A stretch of DNA of 64,000 nt from Pigmentiphaga sp. (lineage in GTDB: Bacteria; Pseudomonadota; Gammaproteobacteria; Burkholderiales; Burkholderiaceae_B): positions 124,001 to 188,000 of the forward strand of contig JALOAI010000006.1 in assembly GCA_023228945.1 (NCBI GenBank). Reading direction: 5' to 3'. Shown here piece after piece: positions 34,669 through 42,584 of this stretch (positions are counted from its first letter, which is position 1; every line of letters starts with the position of its first letter). The notes under the pieces were generated by a model that was not told the origin of the DNA, ran no database searches, and saw nothing but the letters and a program-made list of their open reading frames with translations. Made by a program: the position numbers and the translations under genes.

Positions 34669-35910
34669 ATGCAGGTAGCAGTGATCGGTAACGGCATCGT
34701 GGGCGTCTGCAGCGCCGCCTGGCTGCAGCGGGCGGGCCACCAAGTGACCTTTATCGACCCCCTGCCCCCCGGCGAAGCCTGTTCCTTCGGCAACGCGGGG
34801 TCGCTATCGCCCAGCGCCTGTTTGCCGGTGGGCATGCCGGGCATGTGGAAGAAAGTCCCGCGCTGGCTGCGCGATCCGCTGGGTCCACTGACCGTCCGGT
34901 GGTCCTACCTGCCCACCGTGCTGCCCTGGATGCTGCGGTTTCTCCACCATAGCAAACCGGCGGAAGTCGTGCGCATCGCCACGGCCCTGCGGGAGCTGCT
35001 GGCGCCGATTTTCGATTGCTACGAACCGCTGCTGGAGCACGCCGACCTCCAGCACCTGGTGCAGCGCACCGGCTGCCTGTATGTGTATTCGTCTTCCGAC
35101 GTGGCGCGGCAATGGCAATGGGGCATGGATCTGCGCCGCAGCCTGGGCGTGGAGCTGCGCGATGTGGGCCAGGAAGAGCTGGAAACGCTGGAACCCGACC
35201 TCAAGGGCCGTTTCCGCTTCGGCATCCTGGCGCCCGAAAACGGCTCCACGCTCGATCCATCGGAACTCGTCAAGGGCCTGCATGCGCAATGCGAACGCGA
35301 CGGCGCCACCAGCGTCCGCCAGCGGGTAACCGGCTTCCAGCGCCGCGGCGATCGTATCGATGGCCTGCTCCTGGACAACGGCGAGGTGCAGGCCTGCGAC
35401 GCCGTGGTCATTGCCGGCGGCGCCTGGTCGGCCCGGCTGACTCGCCAATTGGGGCTGCGGATCCCGCTCGAAACCCAGCGCGGCTACCACGTTACCGTCA
35501 ACAGCAACAATCTCGCGTTGCGCCACACCGTCATGGCGGTGGAACACAACCTGATGGTCAATCCGATGGCCAAAGGTCTGCGCCTGGCCGGCTCGGTGGA
35601 GTTCGCCGGCCTGGAGGCGGAGCCGGACTATCGCCGTGCCGACGTCCTGCTGCACCACGGCCGCGAAATGTTCCCTCATCTCGACACCTCCCGCCACACC
35701 CGCTGGATGGGTCATCGGCCGTGCCTACCCGACAGCCTGCCCGTGATCGGCGGCGTTCCCGGCGTGGCCAACGCATGGTGCGCCTTCGGCCACGGCCACG
35801 TCGGCATGTGCGGCGGTGCAAGTACCGGGCGCGAAGTGGCGCGGATGGTCGATGGCCAACCCGCGGGCCTCGATCTCGCCCCGTTCTCTCCCACCCGCTG
35901 GACGGCGTGA
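34669..35910 (+). CDS. FAD-dependent D-amino acid dehydrogenase-like oxidoreductase
   Basis: A 413-residue DAO-fold flavoprotein similar to D-amino acid dehydrogenase (DadA), oxidising a D-amino acid or related amine to an imino acid. The N-terminal FAD motif VIGNGIVGVCSAAWLQRAGH carries the GxGxxG fingerprint at residues 6-11; FGNAGSLSPS follows near 42. LETQRGYHV and the C-terminal FGHGHVGMCGG are typical of DadA relatives. GGAG precedes the ATG at 34669. It heads an operon with hydantoinase-type subunits, Bug and RidA; its stop overlaps the hyuA start by 1 nt. Not necessarily an alanine enzyme. Confidence 0.88.
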   Translation: MQVAVIGNGIVGVCSAAWLQRAGHQVTFIDPLPPGEACSFGNAGSLSPSACLPVGMPGMWKKVPRWLRDPLGPLTVRWSYLPTVLPWMLRFLHHSKPAEVVRIATALRELLAPIFDCYEPLLEHADLQHLVQRTGCLYVYSSSDVARQWQWGMDLRRSLGVELRDVGQEELETLEPDLKGRFRFGILAPENGSTLDPSELVKGLHAQCERDGATSVRQRVTGFQRRGDRIDGLLLDNGEVQACDAVVIAGGAWSARLTRQLGLRIPLETQRGYHVTVNSNNLALRHTVMAVEHNLMVNPMAKGLRLAGSVEFAGLEAEPDYRRADVLLHHGREMFPHLDTSRHTRWMGHRPCLPDSLPVIGGVPGVANAWCAFGHGHVGMCGGASTGREVARMVDGQPAGLDLAPFSPTRWTA

Positions 35911-37559
35911 TGAGCGGGAACCTCGGCTCCGCGGGCGGCGACGGGCAGGCGCGCGCCTGGCATCTGGGCATCGACGTCGGCGGCACGTTCTGCGACGGCA
36001 TTGCGCTCGGTCCGGACGGCGCCAGTCATCTCGTCAAGCTGCCGCATCATGGCCAAGACCCGGCAGCCGCCATGCTGACCGCCTACGACGGCCTGCTCCA
36101 GGCCGCCGATATTGCGTCGGCGCAAGTGGCCAGCCTGGTCCATGGCAGCACGGTGGCCACCAACCTCTTGCTCGAACGCCGTTCAACGCCGCCCGCCTTG
36201 CTGGTGAGTCGCGGCTTCGCCGACGCCATGACCCTGGGCCGGCAGCGCCGCGGCCAACTCTACGCCCGGCAGGTCGGCCCGCAAACGCCTCTCGACCTCT
36301 TGCCGAAAGCACTGCGTTTCGAGATTTCGGGGCGGCTCGACACCAATGGCAACGAAGTCGAAGCCGTCGATCCCGCTCAAATCACTTCGATCGGCCGCCG
36401 CCTGGCGGCCGACGGCATCGAAACCGCGGCGGTCGGCCTCTTGTTTTCATGTCGAGATCCGGCCCAGGAAGCCCTCGTCGGCCGTCTGCTGCGCGAGGCC
36501 CATCCGGGCTTGCAGGTATCGCTCTCGGCTCAGGTGGATCCTCAACCCGGAGAGTATGAGCGCTGGCTCATGGCAGTGCTCGACGCCTATCTCAAGCCGG
36601 GCGTGCGGCAATACCTCGATCGCCTGCGCCAGGGCCTGGAGCAGCGCCAGGCACCAGCGCCACGGGTCCTGGCTTCCGACGGCTCCGCCCTGACGCTGGA
36701 TACCGCCGCCGAGCGCCCGCTGGCCCTCGCCATGTCGGGGCCCGGCGCTGCGGTGCGCGGCGTGCTGCGCATGCTCGATCCCGAACTCGGCCGGCAGCCC
36801 TTGATTACCCTCGACATCGGCGGCACCACCAGCGACCTCTGCTTTTTGCGCCATGGCGAGCCGGCCAGCACCGACACCCTCCTGCTGGGCGACCTCACGC
36901 TGCGCCTGCGCTCCGCCGCAATCACTTCGATTGCGGTCGGCGGCGGCAGCCGGGTTCGCGCCATCGACGGCGGCCTTACAGTGGGCCCGGATTCGGCGGG
37001 GGCCGATCCGGGGCCCGCCTGTTTCGGCCGTGGCGGCCGCGATGCCACCCTCACCGACTGCCTCGCCGTACTGGGACAAATGCCCTATCATTTGGCGGGC
37101 GAGCTCGCCGTGGATCACGCCGCGGCCCGAGCCATCGTAGCCAGCCAGTTGGCCACTCCCTTGGGCCTGACACCTGAAACCGCGGCGGCCGAGGCGTTGC
37201 GAGTGGCCCGGCATCGTCTTGCCGAAGCGGTGCGCGATGTCGCCGTGGACGCGGGCTTTGATCCGCGCGAGGCCACCCTGGTGCCGGCGGGTGGCGGCGG
37301 CGGGCTGCACGCTCTCGAAGTGGCCCGGCTGGTCGGCATGCGCCAGGTGGCCGTACCGGCCCGGCCGGGTATCGCCACCGCCTGCGGGCTGCTGGATCCA
37401 ACCGCCGGGCCGCTCGCGCTCGACACCGACCTCGCGCCACCTCACGGCACCGGCCGGGGGCCCGCGCTGCTGACCGCCCGCGATACCACCCTGGTGGTTC
37501 CGCCCGACTGGCGGTGGCAACGCGGCACCAGCGGCACACTGCATCTGGAGCCGGCATGA
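35910..37559 (+). CDS. hyuA: Hydantoinase/oxoprolinase subunit A
   Basis: A 549-residue ATP-dependent HyuA-type subunit of the ASKHA fold. The N-terminal phosphate loop GIDVGGTFCDGIAL at about 20-33 and the second motif ITLDIGGTTSDLCFL near 304 are visible, with HGSTVATNLLLERR between. With subunit B it would hydrolyse a cyclic amide (hydantoin, 5-oxoproline) or carboxylate a ketone-type substrate. Slightly short compared with about 690 residues for many HyuA proteins; the C-terminal segment ends soon after VAVPARPGIATACG. Overlaps the neighbours on both sides (1 nt and 4 nt). Confidence 0.9.
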   Translation: MSGNLGSAGGDGQARAWHLGIDVGGTFCDGIALGPDGASHLVKLPHHGQDPAAAMLTAYDGLLQAADIASAQVASLVHGSTVATNLLLERRSTPPALLVSRGFADAMTLGRQRRGQLYARQVGPQTPLDLLPKALRFEISGRLDTNGNEVEAVDPAQITSIGRRLAADGIETAAVGLLFSCRDPAQEALVGRLLREAHPGLQVSLSAQVDPQPGEYERWLMAVLDAYLKPGVRQYLDRLRQGLEQRQAPAPRVLASDGSALTLDTAAERPLALAMSGPGAAVRGVLRMLDPELGRQPLITLDIGGTTSDLCFLRHGEPASTDTLLLGDLTLRLRSAAITSIAVGGGSRVRAIDGGLTVGPDSAGADPGPACFGRGGRDATLTDCLAVLGQMPYHLAGELAVDHAAARAIVASQLATPLGLTPETAAAEALRVARHRLAEAVRDVAVDAGFDPREATLVPAGGGGGLHALEVARLVGMRQVAVPARPGIATACGLLDPTAGPLALDTDLAPPHGTGRGPALLTARDTTLVVPPDWRWQRGTSGTLHLEPA

Positions 37560-39265
37560 CCCTGAACCACTGCTCGAACCCCGCCCCTGGCGGCCCGGCG
37601 ACGATCGCGAACAGCGGCCAGGCTTCCGTACGGACATTCTCCCCTGGCGGCCCCCCGACCCAGGCTTCGAACCCGGACGCCACGGCGGCGGCCGCCTGGA
37701 GCCCCGCCACGCTCGACATCCTCGATCTCCGCCTCGAAGGCATCGCCAACCGCATGCAGCGGCGGCTGGGCCAGGCGGCGGTATCGGCCATCGCACGCGA
37801 CGCCATGGATTGCGCCGCCGCCATCTTCCTGCCCGATGGCCGCGTCCTGGCGCAGGCCCGCTCGCTGCCGCTGCTGCTGGGCAGCCTGATCCCCGCGGTG
37901 GCCGGCATCCTGCGCCGCTACCCCGCCGACACGCTGCGGGCAGGCGACGCCATCCTGCTCAACGATCCCTGGCACGGCGGCACGCATTTACCCGATTTCG
38001 TGCTTCTCAGCCCTGTCACGAGCGAGGGGCGTACAGCCGCACTGGCGGTCACCATCCTGCATCATCAAGACATCGGCGGCGCCACACCGGGCTCGCTGCC
38101 GCCCGATGCCGGCGATATCTTCCAGGAAGGGCTGCGGCTGCCGCCGGTGTACTGGCGGCGCGCCGGCGAGCGCGTCGCAGATCTGCACGCGATTCTCACG
38201 CTCAACTCGCGCACACCCGACCACCTGGAAGGCGACCTCGACGCACAATGGCAGGCGTTGCAGCTCGGCACCCGCGAACTGGGCGAGCTCATCGCCGAGC
38301 TCGGCGTCGCGGCGTTTGCCGCGCAAACCGCAGCCCTGATTACGCGAGGCGCCCAACAGACCCGCGCGGCGCTGCAGGCTTTGCCCGACGGTGATTTCGC
38401 CTGGCAAGACCATCTCGACCCGCGGCCCGGCCACGAGCCGATCGTGCTGGCGACCACCCTGTGCAAGCGTGGCGACACCCTGACGATCGACTTCACCGGC
38501 TCCAGCCCGCAACAGGCGTATCCGCTCAACGCCACGCCGGCCGCCATGCTGGCGGCGGCCTTCTACTTCATGCGCTGCCTGGCTCCCTCCGCGGCCAACA
38601 ACCATGGCTGCCTGGAGCCGCTGACCTTGCACTTGCCAGAGGGCACGGTGGTCAACCCACGGTCGCCAGCGCCGGTCAATGCGCGTACCGCGACCGTTAA
38701 ATTGGCGTGCAATACCCTGCTGGCGGCCTGGGCCCAGGCCGACCCCGACCACGCGCCAGCAGCCAACGCCAGCGTGGCCGTCGTCATGGCCGTGGGCGGC
38801 CAGCGGGCCGACGGCAGCCATTATCAGTTCACCGAAATCATCGCTGGCGGGGCGGGAGCCGGCCCCGACGGCGATGGTGCTCCAGGAACCTCCACCGATG
38901 TCGGCAACGCCCGCAATCTGCCGGCGGAAACCCTGGAAGCCATTGCTCCGGTGCGCGTCGAGCATATCGGTCTACATGCCGACTCGGGTGGCGCCGGGCG
39001 GCATCGCGGCGGCGACGGCGTGACCCGCGTCTACCGCCTCCTGGAAGGCCGTGCCGTAGTGACCTACCGCGGCGAGCGGCACCTGAGCCAGGCGGCCGGA
39101 GCCGCTGGCGGCTCTCCGGGCAGCAGTTCCCGCGCCTGGCTCGAAAGAGCCAACGGGCAACGGGAAGACATCGCGTCGAAGGCGCGATTCGAGTGGTACC
39201 CCGGCGATCGTCTCTACCTGCAGACCGCGGGTGGAGGCGGCTGGGGACAATACACGGACAAATGA
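37556..39265 (+). CDS. hyuB: Hydantoinase/oxoprolinase subunit B
   Basis: A 569-residue HyuB-type catalytic partner of subunit A. Motifs of the family: RLEGIANRMQRRLGQAA, ILLNDPWHGGTHLPDFVLLSPV at about 142-163, HHQDIGGATPGSLP and, near the end, GGAGRHRGGDGVTRVYR and AGGGGWG. The N-terminal 45 residues are unusual, Pro/Gly/Ala-rich. Its ATG overlaps the hyuA stop (ATGA). Substrate of the pair is not predictable; the DadA-like and RidA neighbours suggest a nitrogen-containing compound. Confidence 0.9.
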   Translation: MTLNHCSNPAPGGPATIANSGQASVRTFSPGGPPTQASNPDATAAAAWSPATLDILDLRLEGIANRMQRRLGQAAVSAIARDAMDCAAAIFLPDGRVLAQARSLPLLLGSLIPAVAGILRRYPADTLRAGDAILLNDPWHGGTHLPDFVLLSPVTSEGRTAALAVTILHHQDIGGATPGSLPPDAGDIFQEGLRLPPVYWRRAGERVADLHAILTLNSRTPDHLEGDLDAQWQALQLGTRELGELIAELGVAAFAAQTAALITRGAQQTRAALQALPDGDFAWQDHLDPRPGHEPIVLATTLCKRGDTLTIDFTGSSPQQAYPLNATPAAMLAAAFYFMRCLAPSAANNHGCLEPLTLHLPEGTVVNPRSPAPVNARTATVKLACNTLLAAWAQADPDHAPAANASVAVVMAVGGQRADGSHYQFTEIIAGGAGAGPDGDGAPGTSTDVGNARNLPAETLEAIAPVRVEHIGLHADSGGAGRHRGGDGVTRVYRLLEGRAVVTYRGERHLSQAAGAAGGSPGSSSRAWLERANGQREDIASKARFEWYPGDRLYLQTAGGGGWGQYTDK

Positions 39266-39288
39266 ACCAACATCATCGAGAGGAAACC

Positions 39289-40260
39289 ATGACACATCTG
39301 CGCAAATACCTCGCGGCCACCGCCGCGGCGGCCATCTTGGGAGTCGGCTCGGCCGCCCAAGCCTTCCCCGATCAGCCCATCACCATCGTCGTGCCGTTCC
39401 CGCCGGGCGGCAGTACCGATCTGCTGGCACGCAAGCTGGGCGATGAAATGTCCAAGCGCCTGAACACGACCGTGATCATCGACAACCGCCCTGGAGCGGG
39501 CGGCACCATCGGATCGCGCCAGGTCGCCAATGCCAAGCCCGATGGCCACACGCTGGTGCTGGGCGTCACCGGCTCGCACTCCGTGAGCTACAGTCTGTAT
39601 GCCGATCCCCCTTACGACCCGGTCAAGGATTTCGAAGCGGTATCGCTGGTCGTCAACACGCCGTTGGTCGTGGCGGTCAACGACCAGGTGCCCGTCAAGA
39701 ACATCCGCGAGTTTCTCGACTACGCTCGCGCTCACCCCGACACCCTGACCTACGGCACCCCCGGCAACGGCACGTCCATGCATCTCACCGGCGAAATGCT
39801 CGATCTGGCGGCGGGCACCAAGCTGGTCCATGTACCCTACAAAGGCAGCGCCGCCGCCCTCAACGATATGCTTGGCGGCCAGATCGACTTCATGTTCGGC
39901 GACGTCCTGGTCCTCATGCCGCACCTGCAATCAGGCAAAGCCAAGGCCCTCGCCGTCACCGGCCTGCAGCGCCACCCCATGCTGCCCGACGTTCCCACGC
40001 TTGCCGAATCGGGCGTGAAGGATTTCGAGGCGCTGTCCTGGCAAGGCCTGTTCGCGCCCGCCGGCACGCCGCAGCCGGTTGTCGATAAGCTCAACAGCAC
40101 GGTAGTCGAGATCCTCAACGACCCGGCGGTGGCCAGCTTCTTCTCCGACCAGGGCGCCATGGTCGATACCAGGTCGCCCAAGGAGTCCGCCGACTTCGTG
40201 GCCGCGGAAACCGCCAAATGGGCCGACATCGTCAAAAAGGCCGAGGTACCCGTCAATTGA
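39289..40260 (+). CDS. Tripartite tricarboxylate transporter receptor (Bug family)
   Basis: A 323-residue periplasmic receptor. A signal peptide ends AAQA at about residue 25. Motifs: DQPITIVVPFPPGGSTDLLARKLG, VIIDNRPGAGGTIGS, AKPDGHTLVLG, HVPYKGSAAALNDMLGG and LFAPAGTPQPVVDKL. GAGAGGA at 39278-39284 precedes the ATG at 39289. It is the fourth gene of the DadA-HyuAB-Bug-RidA operon and presumably collects the amide or hydantoin-like substrate. No TctAB partner nearby. Confidence 0.95.
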   Translation: MTHLRKYLAATAAAAILGVGSAAQAFPDQPITIVVPFPPGGSTDLLARKLGDEMSKRLNTTVIIDNRPGAGGTIGSRQVANAKPDGHTLVLGVTGSHSVSYSLYADPPYDPVKDFEAVSLVVNTPLVVAVNDQVPVKNIREFLDYARAHPDTLTYGTPGNGTSMHLTGEMLDLAAGTKLVHVPYKGSAAALNDMLGGQIDFMFGDVLVLMPHLQSGKAKALAVTGLQRHPMLPDVPTLAESGVKDFEALSWQGLFAPAGTPQPVVDKLNSTVVEILNDPAVASFFSDQGAMVDTRSPKESADFVAAETAKWADIVKKAEVPVN

Positions 40261-40652
40261 GCGATCCCATCCTCTCCGCCCTCGAGCGTCGCGGCGGCCC
40301 TGTCGTCCGACAGGGCGCCGTTCAGCCGATCACGCCGGTGGTGATCGCCGGCCAGCGGCTGGCCTTCGTTTCGGGCCAGGTGCCCATGCGCAACGGCCAA
40401 CCCGCGGCCCCCGACATCGCCGGCCAGACCCACGCGGTGATCGACCAGATCGAGTCGCTGCTCCAGGCCGCCGGCAGCGGCCTGGACCGCGTTGCCAAGA
40501 TCACGGTCTGGCTGGTCGACGCCAACGATTATCCGGCCTTCAATGCGGCCTATGCCGAACGTTTCGGCAGCCACCCTCCAGCCCGATCCACCGTCATCAG
40601 CGGCTTGCTGGCGCCGGTGAAAATCGAGATGGAAGCCATCGCGGTAATCTAG
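40257..40652 (+). CDS. RidA-family enamine/imine deaminase
   Basis: A 131-residue Rid/YjgF protein if started at the TTG at 40257, which overlaps the Bug stop (TTGA); an ATG at 40218 inside the Bug gene would add 13 residues. Motifs: RLAFVSGQVPMRNGQ, QTHAVIDQIESLLQAAGSGLDRVAKITVWL and the C-terminal ARSTVISGLLAPVKIEMEAIAVI with the conserved Arg that binds the imine carboxylate. RidA hydrolyses reactive imino acids to keto acids. It fits well downstream of an FAD amino acid dehydrogenase. Confidence 0.9.
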   Translation: MSDPILSALERRGGPVVRQGAVQPITPVVIAGQRLAFVSGQVPMRNGQPAAPDIAGQTHAVIDQIESLLQAAGSGLDRVAKITVWLVDANDYPAFNAAYAERFGSHPPARSTVISGLLAPVKIEMEAIAVI

Positions 40653-40692
40653 GCTCGGGATTCAAAGGCCACCGCCCTCATCCCAGCCGCGA

Positions 40693-40727
40693 CGGCCAAG
40701 TCCCGCAAAACAGACTTGGCCGCCCTT
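40693..40727 (+). terminator. Probable terminator of the DadA-HyuAB-Bug-RidA operon
   Basis: A 10-bp perfect stem (CGGCCAAGTC at 40693-40702 and GACTTGGCCG at 40713-40722) with a 10-nt loop, 40 bp after the ridA stop. The following T-rich stretch (CCCTTTAT) is short, so termination may be imperfect. Confidence 0.6.
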
Positions 40728-40885
40728 TATCACTCCGGTAAATTCGACACCGCCAAGTGCCGCGGTCGCTCAAGCCCACGGCCCTTCATGTAGCGGAAAG
40801 AACGGCGTAGCGGCCCTTGGCATCTATGCAGGCCCTCGGCAGGAAAAAAGCGGGGAAGCCCGATACCCCCCACCAGTTCCTGTAT

Positions 40886-40902
40886 ATACTACCGCCCACT
40901 AT
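40886..40902. promoter_or_regulatory. Candidate FrmR operator
   Basis: ATACT-N7-ACTAT with a GC-rich centre (ACCGCCC), the AT-flanked C/G-tract architecture of RcnR/FrmR/CsoR-type operators. It overlaps a -10-like TATACT (40885-40890) and lies 17 bp upstream of the frmR start, consistent with autorepression relieved by formaldehyde. Confidence 0.55.
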
Positions 40903-40919
40903 CCAACGAGACTGAGCCC

Positions 40920-41192
40920 ATGCCGCATTCGCCCGAGGAGAAAAAACGCGTGCTGGCGCGTGTGCGCCGGGTGCGCGGCCAGATCGACGCCCTGGAGCGT
41001 GCGCTGGAAGCCGGCGCCGACTGCGGCCCCGTGCTGCAGCAGATCGCCGCCGTGCGGGGCGCAATCAACGGGCTGATGGCGAGTGTGCTCGAGAGCCATT
41101 TGCGCGAAGAGTTCGCTCATGCCGCCGGCACCGAGGGGCAGCAGGCTTCGATCGACGAAGCCGTCAGCCTGGTTCGTTCGTATTTGCGCTAG
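40920..41192 (+). CDS. frmR: Formaldehyde-responsive repressor FrmR
   Basis: A 90-residue helical CsoR/RcnR-family repressor. The two residues that form the methylene bridge with formaldehyde in E. coli FrmR are both present: Pro2 and Cys35; His60 and Glu64 are in the expected places. The sequence matches the family almost throughout (KKRVLARVRRVRGQIDALER and QQIAAVRGAINGLM). It lies 60 bp upstream of adhC, its known target. A metal-sensing RcnR/CsoR role is less likely because Pro2 is retained and the neighbour is a formaldehyde enzyme. Confidence 0.93.
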   Translation: MPHSPEEKKRVLARVRRVRGQIDALERALEAGADCGPVLQQIAAVRGAINGLMASVLESHLREEFAHAAGTEGQQASIDEAVSLVRSYLR

Positions 41193-41252
41193 TTGGTCCC
41201 GGCGGATGGCCAGTGTGCGTCCACCATCGATGTTCGTTACAGGAGAATCGCC

Positions 41253-42371
41253 ATGAAAACCCGGAAGTCCCGCGCCGCCGTCGCCTTCGAGGCCGGCAAG
41301 CCCCTGCAGATCGTAGAGCTCGACGTCGAGCCGCCCCGCAAGGGTGAAGTGCTGGTGAAGATCACCCACACCGGCGTCTGCCACACCGATGCTTTCACCC
41401 TGTCGGGCGACGATCCCGAAGGCGTGTTTCCGGCCGTGCTCGGCCACGAAGGCGCCGGCATCGTCGTTGAAGTGGGCGAAGGCGTGACCAGCGTCAAGCC
41501 CGGCGACCACGTCATTCCCCTGTACACCGCCGAGTGCCGCGAGTGTTTGTTCTGCAAGTCGGGCAAGACCAACCTGTGCGTGGCGGTTCGCGCCACCCAG
41601 GGCAAGGGCGTGATGCCCGATGGCACCACCCGCTTCTCGTATCAGGGCCAACCGATCTACCACTATATGGGCTGCTCCACCTTCAGCGAGTACACCGTCG
41701 TGGCCGAAGTCTCGCTGGCCAAGGTCAACCCCGACGCCAATCCCGAACATGTGTGTCTGCTGGGCTGCGGCGTCACCACGGGCATAGGCGCGGTGCACAA
41801 CACCGCCAAGGTCCAGGAAGGCGACTCCGTGGCCGTATTCGGGCTGGGCGGCATCGGCCTGGCGGTGATCCAGGGCGCACGCCAGGCCAAGGCCGGCCGC
41901 ATCATCGCGATCGATACCAACCCGGCCAAGTTCGAACTGGCCAAGGTATTCGGCGCCACCGACTGCATCAATCCCAAGGATCACGATAAACCCATCCAGC
42001 AGGTCATCGTCGAGATGACGGGCTGGGGCGTCGACCACTCCTTCGAGTGCATCGGCAACGTCAACGTCATGCGCGCCGCGCTGGAATGCGCCCACCGCGG
42101 CTGGGGCCAGTCGGTGATCATCGGCGTGGCCGGCGCGGGCCAAGAGATCTCCACCCGTCCGTTCCAGCTGGTCACGGGCCGCACCTGGAAGGGCACGGCT
42201 TTCGGCGGCGTCAAGGGTCGTACCGAGCTGCCGGGCATGGTGGAAGACGCCATGGAGGGCAAGATCGACCTGGCGCCGTTCGTGACCCACACCCTGCCGC
42301 TCGATGAAATCAACGAAGCCTTCGACCTGATGCACGAAGGCAAGTCGATCCGCACGGTGATCCACTACTGA
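41253..42371 (+). CDS. adhC: S-(hydroxymethyl)glutathione dehydrogenase / class III alcohol dehydrogenase
   Basis: A 372-residue zinc enzyme (frmA/adhC) oxidising the glutathione-formaldehyde adduct to S-formylglutathione; it also reduces S-nitrosoglutathione. Catalytic zinc ligands are Cys43, His65 and Glu66 (LGHEGAG) with a further Cys in LLGCGVTTG. Structural zinc cysteines are 95, 98, 101 and 109. The NAD loop is VFGLGGIGLAVIQG. AGGAGA precedes the ATG at 41253. It follows frmR and ends in a strong terminator. The S-formylglutathione hydrolase gene is not in the cluster. Confidence 0.96.
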   Translation: MKTRKSRAAVAFEAGKPLQIVELDVEPPRKGEVLVKITHTGVCHTDAFTLSGDDPEGVFPAVLGHEGAGIVVEVGEGVTSVKPGDHVIPLYTAECRECLFCKSGKTNLCVAVRATQGKGVMPDGTTRFSYQGQPIYHYMGCSTFSEYTVVAEVSLAKVNPDANPEHVCLLGCGVTTGIGAVHNTAKVQEGDSVAVFGLGGIGLAVIQGARQAKAGRIIAIDTNPAKFELAKVFGATDCINPKDHDKPIQQVIVEMTGWGVDHSFECIGNVNVMRAALECAHRGWGQSVIIGVAGAGQEISTRPFQLVTGRTWKGTAFGGVKGRTELPGMVEDAMEGKIDLAPFVTHTLPLDEINEAFDLMHEGKSIRTVIHY

Positions 42372-42418
42372 TCCCCACCGGTTGCCGATCCCATCGGCCA
42401 CCAGGCGGGAATGACGCG

Positions 42419-42449
42419 CCCCGGTCCTTGCAAGACCGGGGTTTTTTTT
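42419..42449 (+). terminator. Rho-independent terminator after adhC
   Basis: An 8-bp GC-rich stem CCCCGGTC / GACCGGGG (42419-42426 and 42434-42441) with a 7-nt loop, followed directly by eight T residues (42442-42449). The best terminator in the window. Confidence 0.93.
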
Positions 42450-42584
42450 GTCATGGCAAGGCGGGCGCCCTTCACCCAGGGAGCCCGCGCGGGCTCACAA
42501 CACCGTGGTTCCGACGGAAAACTAGGGACAACCCGTAGAGCGTCTAGTTGGAGTATTCTTGACGCCTCAGTTGACCTCTCACCA

